Source of the DNA: Mactromeris polynyma
Taxonomy: Eukaryota; Mollusca; Bivalvia; Venerida; Mactridae
Assembly: GCA_032209605.1 (NCBI GenBank)
Contig: JASFXZ010000003.1
Location: forward strand, 37,288,762-37,352,761
Direction of reading: 5' to 3'
Length of the DNA: 64,000 nucleotides
Shown here: positions 57,973 to 64,000 of the stretch, piece by piece
How positions within the stretch are numbered: position 1 is the first letter of the stretch
Layout of the letters: every line of letters begins with the position of its first letter
The notes under the pieces: model-generated
The model's input: the letters and a program-made list of their open reading frames with translations, nothing else
The model's database searches: none
Told to the model about the DNA's origin: nothing
Translations under genes and position numbers: made by a program

Positions 57973-58007
57973 TTGCTTACAATCTCATCAATTTCATTCA
58001 ACATTAC

Positions 58008-58621
58008 CTAAAATATGTTAATGATGGCATGTCTTACTCTCTGAGCATTATGATTTACATCGTCAAACTGATCATTGAAATCTTCATTATCATCAAAATC
58101 TGGGAGTAATTCGTCCACCAACTCCACCCTGCCATCTAAACAAAGATTGTGCAGTTTGGCACACACCACAAATACCAATGCCCACTTTTCTGGTGTATAC
58201 TGCAGACAGCCACACGTCTTATGCAAGCATCTGCAATAAGAGTGAAAAGTTCATATTCATATCACTTCAAAGCAAACCATATTCTATATAAAACTAGCTA
58301 TTCCTAGTCAATGTTGTGTATTTACTATGAAATGTGTCCAATTGCAGCTTTAATTCAACTTATTTCAGGCACTAAATTTTTCAAGGATGGTCTTACAGTA
58401 ATAGTTCATATCTGCAATGTTTTGCTAATATGAATTAGTGGTTGTTATTGGTGTTATTCATGTTAACATTGAACACTGCTAGTGGTATTTTCAGTGAGAA
58501 CAATTGTATTTACTCTATACCTGAACCGAGACTTCAGTAAACCAAATGCTCGCTAAACATCCATTATAGTTCTACTATGAGCCAAATTATAAGCTGTTTC
58601 AGCAGGTGTTCTTGGAATGGA
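58008..58621 (-). pseudogene. Harbinger transposase C-terminal exons, catalytic Glu codon replaced by a stop
   Basis: Exon 58621-58521 (acceptor TTCAACAG, donor CAG/GTATAG) reads SIPRTPAETAYNLAHSRTIM DV, TAG, RAFGLLKSRFR. It joins in phase to the last exon 58230-58008: CLHKTCGCLQYTPEKWALVF VVCAKLHNLCL and an acidic tail. The family motif is V-I/V-E-R-A-F-G-L-L-K, so the TAG at 58555-58553 sits exactly at the catalytic Glu. No exons with the two catalytic Asp residues were found upstream. The gene is dead. Confidence 0.75.
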
Positions 58622-58971
58622 CTGTTGAATAACAAAAAGAACATGATTGAAACAATTCATACAATGTTTCACTACAATGTTTTACAATCTTAGAAACATA
58701 AGTACCAATTGTTCAGGTTTTTTGCATTATGCACTGGTTAATAAAACTTTCAAAATTGATGAAATCCAATGAAAGTTTAATGCACTGTTTGCATACTGAA
58801 GTGTTAATAAAGAAACTGTATACGTTTTTCAATGAAATTTAAATCATGACAATGTCCATAAATGAAAGATACAATAAAACAATTATAGTTTGAATGCATC
58901 ATTCCTTATAATGATGGATGTCACAATATGTTGCAATGCTATAGCAAGATATCGCAACATGTACAACAATA

Positions 58972-60523
58972 CACTGAACCACTTCAGTCATAGTTTCTGC
59001 AATAAATAATAAAATATCACCATATTTGCTGTCAATTGATCTGTCAATTATGTCTTTCTGTGAAACACAACATTCCATATAAGACTGCTCAAAATCACCC
59101 AAACGTGATGATTGCGATGAAAACCAAAATTATGCACGTGTACAAGTCCAGTAAAAACTCGCCACTTTCCTTCTCTGGCGATACCCGAAAGTAAAAAAAA
59201 AAAAGACGGCGATAACGGCGCGCATGACAATAGAAGAGCGTTCATGCGCAGTTGGAATGCTGCCCATAGGAGCTTCATTAAGACGGGATATATGTTTTTC
59301 CGTCATAATTTCTTTTGTTTATTTGTCAAAATGATCCAAACTTGTCTAAATGAGTCAAACTGAATATTCTTGTTCAACCGACGCCTGTTTACCATTCAAA
59401 TGCTATGGCGCAAATATCAACAGACCGGAACTGTGCAGGATCGCCGACGAACTCCAAAACGTAGAGTTACAACACAAGCACAAGATAGATATATTGTACT
59501 GTCACATCTACGTAACCGTCGGATACATAACTGGCGCATCAGTGCACACACTGTTATTCTGGCGACTACGAGAAAGCCGGATTGAGGTCCCGACGCCCGG
59601 TCAAATGCCTTATTTGAACAGGACGTCACAGACGCCAGTGTCTTCTCTGGGCAGGGAGGCATCAACATCTGACCAGAGCCGAGTGGACCAGCGTTCTTTT
59701 TACCGACGAATCACGTTTCAAGTTGGTTCAGCCCGATGGACTTGTCCGAGTTTTTCGTCGGCAGGGAGAGCGTTATACCGAGCCGTGCATTGAGGAGACG
59801 GATCATTATGGCGGAGGCTCTGTTATGGTGCGGGATGGAATTTCGCTACATACTAAAACACCTTTGGTGATAGTTCGGAGAAATTTGAAAGCCCAGCAGT
59901 ACCAGAACCAAATTGTGATTCCTGTAATAATACCACATAATACGTGGCTGCAAACAGACGGATGGCCATTGCTCAAGACAACGCACCCTGTCACGTGGCG
60001 AGAACTACAATGGAGTTACTCCGAACCAATAATGTGAGAACGCTTCCATGGCCGGCAAGAAGTTCTGATTTAAATCCCATTGAGCACGTCTGGGACTTAC
60101 TGAACAGTCGCGTTCGCAGAAGAAGACACCAACCGAGTATATCGCAGAGCTTCAGCAAGATCTAAGCTATGCATGGGAAAATATGTTACAGCGTGATCTG
60201 AGAAATCATATACTGTCAATGAGAAGTCGTTGTCTGGTCGTGATAAGGGGTAGAGGTGGTCACATCAGATATTAACTTGAGCATACACATAACTCAACAT
60301 GTCTAATCAAAAACGACAATTGTGTGATTTTTCTTGCTGTTGTTGTGATTATTCTGTTTTATGTGTACTATCAATTTTTGAGGCATAAACAATAAAACTC
60401 ATTCCAGAATGTTTACAACATATTTTGTTTCAATTAAACATCCTATTAAATATATTTGCAGTTATCACTTGTTTATATGACGAAGAAATATAAGGTGACC
60501 AATATTAGAAAAGTGGTTCAGTG
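58972..60523 (+). mobile_element. Tc1/mariner-like transposon
   Basis: The ends read CACTGAACCACTT and its inverse, with TA on both sides (58970-58971 and 60524-60525), 1552 bp. Inner parts of the terminal repeats have diverged, so it is older than the elements with long perfect ends. Confidence 0.78.
59224..60275 (+). pseudogene. Tc1-like transposase with 5' intron remnant and several frameshifts
   Basis: A first exon from 59224 reads MTIEERSCAVGMLPIGASLR, like those at 34514 and 50331, but its donor is degraded (AGACGGGATAT). The body resumes near 59380 with MLWRKYQQTGTVQDRRRTP, then SHLRNRRIHNWRISAHTV, and after frame changes TRAEWTSVLFTDESRFKLVQ, HYGGGSVMVRDGISLH, AIAQDNAPCHVART and LNPIEHVWDLL. 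It ends at about 60275 (GHIRY). All three catalytic residues survive, but at least four frame breaks exist. Confidence 0.8.
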
Positions 60524-60529
60524 TATATT

Positions 60530-61050
60530 GCATAATTATTCAGACCTATGACTGTTTAATATATTTTCAATACTTTTACATTTTCATTTAACTCACCAAC
60601 TGTCCAATGTTTTGTAAATTAAACATGAATAAGCTGGATTTATTTCAGATGTTATTTCACTTGTTATTAGTTCTTCCAAACTTGAACTAATAAACTCAAA
60701 ATAACCAGTCCCCATTCCCATTTCTTTTTTTTATATTTTTAGGATTTTTAAATATTAAACACCTAAAAAAGTACCATAAGAAGCTGTCATTATCTGCCAG
60801 GGCTACTGCTGGCTTTTTTTCTTGAGCCAATATTTCAACCTATCGGTTTCAGACATTCGCGGGCTATTTTTTCAGCGCGCGATCGACATATACTCACACA
60901 AACTTCCAACGCCCCACCTGGTGTTCAGCTTTATTTTAATGAAAGTACATTCGATTTTGAAAATTAAATTCATTTAATAGAAAGTTCAATCAATCAACAA
61001 TAACATGTGTAAAGGTCATAACAATATCACGTCATAAAAGGGGCTGAAAT
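60530..61050. other. Intergenic, nothing supported
   Basis: AT-rich spacer between two Tc1-like sequences. No motif, repeat or frame could be defended. Confidence 0.5.
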
Positions 61051-61057
61051 TCATTAG

Positions 61058-61836
61058 TCAATACCTAGTGTGACCACCACGTGCAGCAATTACATGATCA
61101 CACCTGCGTCGCATGGATCGAATTTATCGCCTAACAGTGACAATAGGAATGTTATTCCACTCCTCACGAAGAGCATTTTCAAGTCCTTGCAAATATTGGG
61201 GTTCATTAACACGTGCTCGAACACGTCTACCAAGTTCGCCCCAGATGTGTTATATGGGGGAAAGATCAGGCGACAATGAGGGCCATTCCAAGACATTGAT
61301 GTTATTGGCAGCAATGTGGTCTAATGTTGCATTTGCAGCATGTGGCCTGACCTTTGTCTGTTGCAGCGTTATCTGTACATGGTGGTTGTTAACATAGGGA
61401 ATGACAACAGTATCGAGGACCTGATCTCTGTATCGCTGTGCGTTCAAGTTGCCACTGATAAAAACCAATCCAATCTTGTCATTCGCAGTGATGCCTCCCC
61501 ATACCATAACTCCCCGCTAAAATCGATTGACTTCTCGGACGCACACATCAGCATATCTCTCTTCTGGCCGCTGTTATACCCTAACACGTCCATCAGCCAT
61601 CTGCAACGTGAAACGCGACTCATCTGTGAACAAAACGTGATTCCACTGATGTTGTCGCCATTGTCGCTGCTCCCTACACCACCGGAGACGATTGGCGCGA
61701 TGTATCGGCGTAAGAACAGAGCCAGTGTAGGGACGTCGTGCTCGTAAATCGTACTCTCATTAAGCCTGTTGATAACAGTCTGTGCGCTAATTGGGCGTTG
61801 ATGAGTTCCAATGGTCTGTGCTGATGTTCTTGTCAC
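61058..61836 (-). pseudogene. Tc1-like transposase with two catalytic residues lost
   Basis: The minus-strand reading begins RTSAQTIGTHQRPISAQTVI, passes SGITFCSQMSRVSRCRW in a shifted frame, then MVWGGITANDKIGLVFISGN, LNAQRYRDQVLDTVVIPYV, then LQQTKVRPHAANA where relatives have LQQDNARPHA, so the second Asp is gone. LSPDLSPI then meets TAA at 61252-61250 exactly where Glu belongs, followed by HIWGELGRRVRARV. A C-terminal GHTRY ends it. Its N-terminal side is interrupted by the MITE at 61842. Confidence 0.75.
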
Positions 61837-61841
61837 AGGCT

Positions 61842-62070
61842 GCCCTGCGTTCAGTTACGGCGAACGATAGCCCGCTCACTGTTATATACCTAACAAGTGT
61901 ATTGACCGCCTCGTTTTTATTCTGGTTCCCTGCCTCAAAAACAGTGACGACAGGGAACCAGCCCTGTGATCATTTTGCAATTTGGTTCCCCGTGTGCAGT
62001 CATTGTGATACGGTGGGCCAGGGATACAAAACAAAACATGAGTGACTGTTAGCCGTACCTGAACGCAGTG
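61842..62070. mobile_element. MITE, GCCCTGCGTTCAGTTACGG family
   Basis: The left end GCCCTGCGTTCAGTTACGG is matched by an inverse near 62051-62070 with small changes. The interior holds GCAATTTGGTTCCC and CGGTGGGCCAGGGATACAAA, shared with copies at 16373 and 62214. It interrupts a Tc1 pseudogene. Confidence 0.7.
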
Positions 62071-62213
62071 TTAGGCTCAAATATTCGCGTGCTACCTCCG
62101 AGTTGCGATAGCGAGTGATATGAAACGTTTTTCGCTAACACACCGGCCAATAACAAAACTAGCTCGCTGTTCCGTAACGTTTTGGACTGATAGCCTTTAC
62201 TGAGCGCAAGGCT

Positions 62214-62355
62214 GCCCTGCGTTCAGTTACGGCTATCAGCCCTATCGTTTCGTAACGTTTTGCAATTTGGTTCCCGTGTGCAGCTAATGGGCTATGGTGG
62301 GAAAGGGATAAAATACAAAACGTTCGCCACTGATAGCCGTAACTGAACGCAGGGC
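62214..62355. mobile_element. MITE, GCCCTGCGTTCAGTTACGG family, near-perfect arms
   Basis: The 142-bp unit has arms GCCCTGCGTTCAGTTACGGC and its inverse extending through TATCA (about 25 bp). Just upstream (about 62188-62210) a further inverse arm (ctgatagcctttactgagcg) indicates a third, broken copy adjacent. No coding content. Confidence 0.8.
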
Positions 62356-62359
62356 TGGT

Positions 62360-62835
62360 GTTGGCGTTTGAGTGTGAAATGGCCACGTGATCTCTTATTT
62401 TAAATCATACACGGTTCAAATTTAGTGTACATACGGAAAATAACACAATGAGAAGATTTATATAGGGGTTTTGTAATTTTGAGTTTGTTTCCAAAAAATA
62501 TTTGCATATTAAGGTGGTGCTTTGGGAGTTTGGGTGAGTATATATTTAGTGTAGTTTATTCCCCTCTATCCCCTGTATTCTATAGAATAATATTGTGTTA
62601 TTTACTGTAAGTGTAATCCTTTCAAATGTTTCTTTAAAATTCTTTTGTCAATATGTAAAACAATGCATACATTTTAAACAATTTATTTACAGAACAGAAA
62701 ATAAACACCAAATATCTCCAATATAACATGACAATCATGTTCAACAAATATCAGTCTTTGGATAATTTGACATAAACTAGTACATGTACACATGCAACAA
62801 CATAATATACAAAGTGATATGATACATCTATATAC
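62360..62835. other. Intergenic, nothing supported
   Basis: AT-rich spacer before the hAT gene, presumably including its 3' flank. No element end was identified. Confidence 0.45.
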
Positions 62836-62839
62836 ATTT

Positions 62840-64000
62840 TTAGGCTAGTATTTGCAGAGCCAACAAGAGAGGATAGCAGAGTAACATTTTACTGCAAGAT
62901 TCTTCTGCTTTAGCAGATGACCAGGTGTTGAAAGCCCGCTTGTAAGGGAATTCAGACACAGAAGGGCCATCCACAGACAGCTGCATCAAGTTGTCAAGAG
63001 AAGAAGTAGACAGGCAGTTTCGAAGAGTAGTTTTTATCAGATTTTGTTTAGAAAGCCACGCTCACAGTCAGCAGTTGACACAGGAAGAAGAAGGAATCTA
63101 TCAGCAGTTGCAGGATAGAGGTGCCTGTTCTGAATAGCCAAGTTGCACAAGAAAGAGTGTCTGTCAGAGATTTGTTAGAGGGGTCAGAAGCTATAGCTCT
63201 AGAATAGCTAGCACAATTCGAAAGTGCATTCCTTCTTCCATCAAACCCAACCCTCCCAAGATAGTCTGAAAGAGCTTCACAATCTGCACACACATCTGAC
63301 AGAAAAGGATTAAACAGATTTTTGAGGGCCTTCATAACTACAGAATCGGCATTGTCTGAAAACCTAGCATGAACCATGTTGTCAACAAACTACCACACAC
63401 AGATGTTGCAACACGGCGCTGTTCTGCAGAGTCTCTGATGGTGTGACCTTGAAACTGAAACGTGCAAAGACCATCCTCATCAAAAGAAGGTTCAGAGGGA
63501 CAAGAAGAAAGAAAGAGATGACCCATTCTTCTTCTCTTTCATTGACTCCAGAGTAGAAATAGTAGAGGACAGGGCTGCTTCAACTTCGCCATAATTGAGA
63601 TTCTTTTTCTGATATATTTTCGAAAGAATGGCTAAAGGTTCCAAAACATCCGAAAGAAAGTGTGCGACATACAAGAACTTGTATGTTGCAACAGGCTTAT
63701 AGAGGAAAAGAGCGTTAGCAGATTTCTCATCAAGAAAGCAGGAGATAAGACTAGAATAGTTGGAGACTATAGCGCTGACAGCTCCTTCGAAGCTGAGCCA
63801 TCTGGTGTGGAACACTTCCTTGAACCTAGTAGCACGAGAATTAAGTATAGACTGGATAGCAGAAAGGGTAGACATATTCTTGGGAGAGTTATGAAAGTAC
63901 TTGAAGATAGAGTTGAGGATTTCCTGAAACTTGACAAGGTAAGAAATGGTACCAGCACTACTACTACAACTAAGAGCCAGTCGGTGAGCAATGCAGTGGG
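62840..64000 (-). pseudogene. hAT-type transposase, C-terminal half, several frameshifts, runs off window
   Basis: Reading from 64000 downward: HCIAHRLALSCSSSAGTISY, then NMSTLSAIQSILNSRATRFK, EVFHTRWLSFEGAVSAIVSN, LSDVLEPLAILSKIYQKKNL; then in new frames DEDGLCTFQFQGHTIRDSAE, NLFNPFLSDVCADCEALSDY, and finally LLPVSTADCERGFL, NLIKTTLRNCLSTSSLDNLM QLSVDGPS. CIAHRLAL, R-R-L-F---W and STADCERGFS...RN-L---LDNLM-L--DGP are the hAT nuclease and C-terminal dimerisation features seen in the ZNF862/KIAA1586-like branch. At least three frame changes (about 63530, 63370 and 63035) exist. The N-terminal zinc finger and first catalytic Asp lie beyond the window. The stop is at 62842-62840. Confidence 0.75.

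Overview
This is a eukaryotic, animal-type genomic window. Genes are split by GT-AG introns, intergenic DNA is AT-rich, and nearly all recognisable coding sequence belongs to transposable elements. The degenerate tandem repeats at about 7.3-7.7 kb and 47.9-48.85 kb, the tRNA-derived SINE and the TE mix (Tc1/mariner, PIF/Harbinger, hAT, a Mutator-domain/YqaJ protein, LINE pieces) resemble mollusc genomes, most likely a bivalve. That assignment is from memory of repeat style, not from a search. I see no rRNA, functional tRNA, CRISPR array or bacterial operon.

Layout: 0.37-3.2 kb holds the best candidate host gene, a minus-strand multi-exon gene encoding a PHD-type zinc finger. 4.4-5.9 kb is a complete Tc1-like element. 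5.9-10.3 kb is intergenic with tandem repeats. 10.3-12.1 kb is a foldback-like structure whose arms are built of ~140-bp tandem units. 12.26-18.87 kb is a Harbinger-like element with arms of nearly 700 bp, a regular CTGTACGCCGCGG array in each arm, an intact three-exon accessory gene and a frameshifted transposase. Its left arm carries a second nested element. 19.23-24.12 kb is a second Harbinger element with convergent two-exon MADF and transposase genes, joined by a 64-bp perfect palindrome. 24.9-27.1 kb (minus strand) holds unrecognised exons and a protein joining a Mutator-like N-terminus to a YqaJ nuclease domain. 28.1-29.9 kb (plus strand) holds spliced genes I do not recognise.

30-38.5 kb is a chain of MITEs, LINE fragments and Tc1-like elements, two of which share one TA. 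38.8-43.8 kb and 48.9-53.3 kb are two related decayed Harbinger insertions, each with a transposase on the plus strand and an accessory exon on the minus strand, and each interrupted by Tc1 elements. 44.6-45.7 kb is a frameshifted gene of an unnamed repetitive family. 55.3-58.6 kb holds a Tc1 fragment and another Harbinger gene pair. 58.97-62.4 kb holds two Tc1 elements and a cluster of small MITEs. 62.84-64 kb is the C-terminal half of a hAT-type transposase that runs off the window.

How the genes work together: each Harbinger insertion pairs a DDE transposase with a small Myb/SANT- or MADF-like DNA-binding protein. In this superfamily the partner brings the transposase to the nucleus and the element ends. 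Only the pair at 19.9-23.5 kb and the accessory gene at 15.0-16.2 kb look close to intact. Most Tc1 copies carry at least one disabling lesion, and several carry exactly one.
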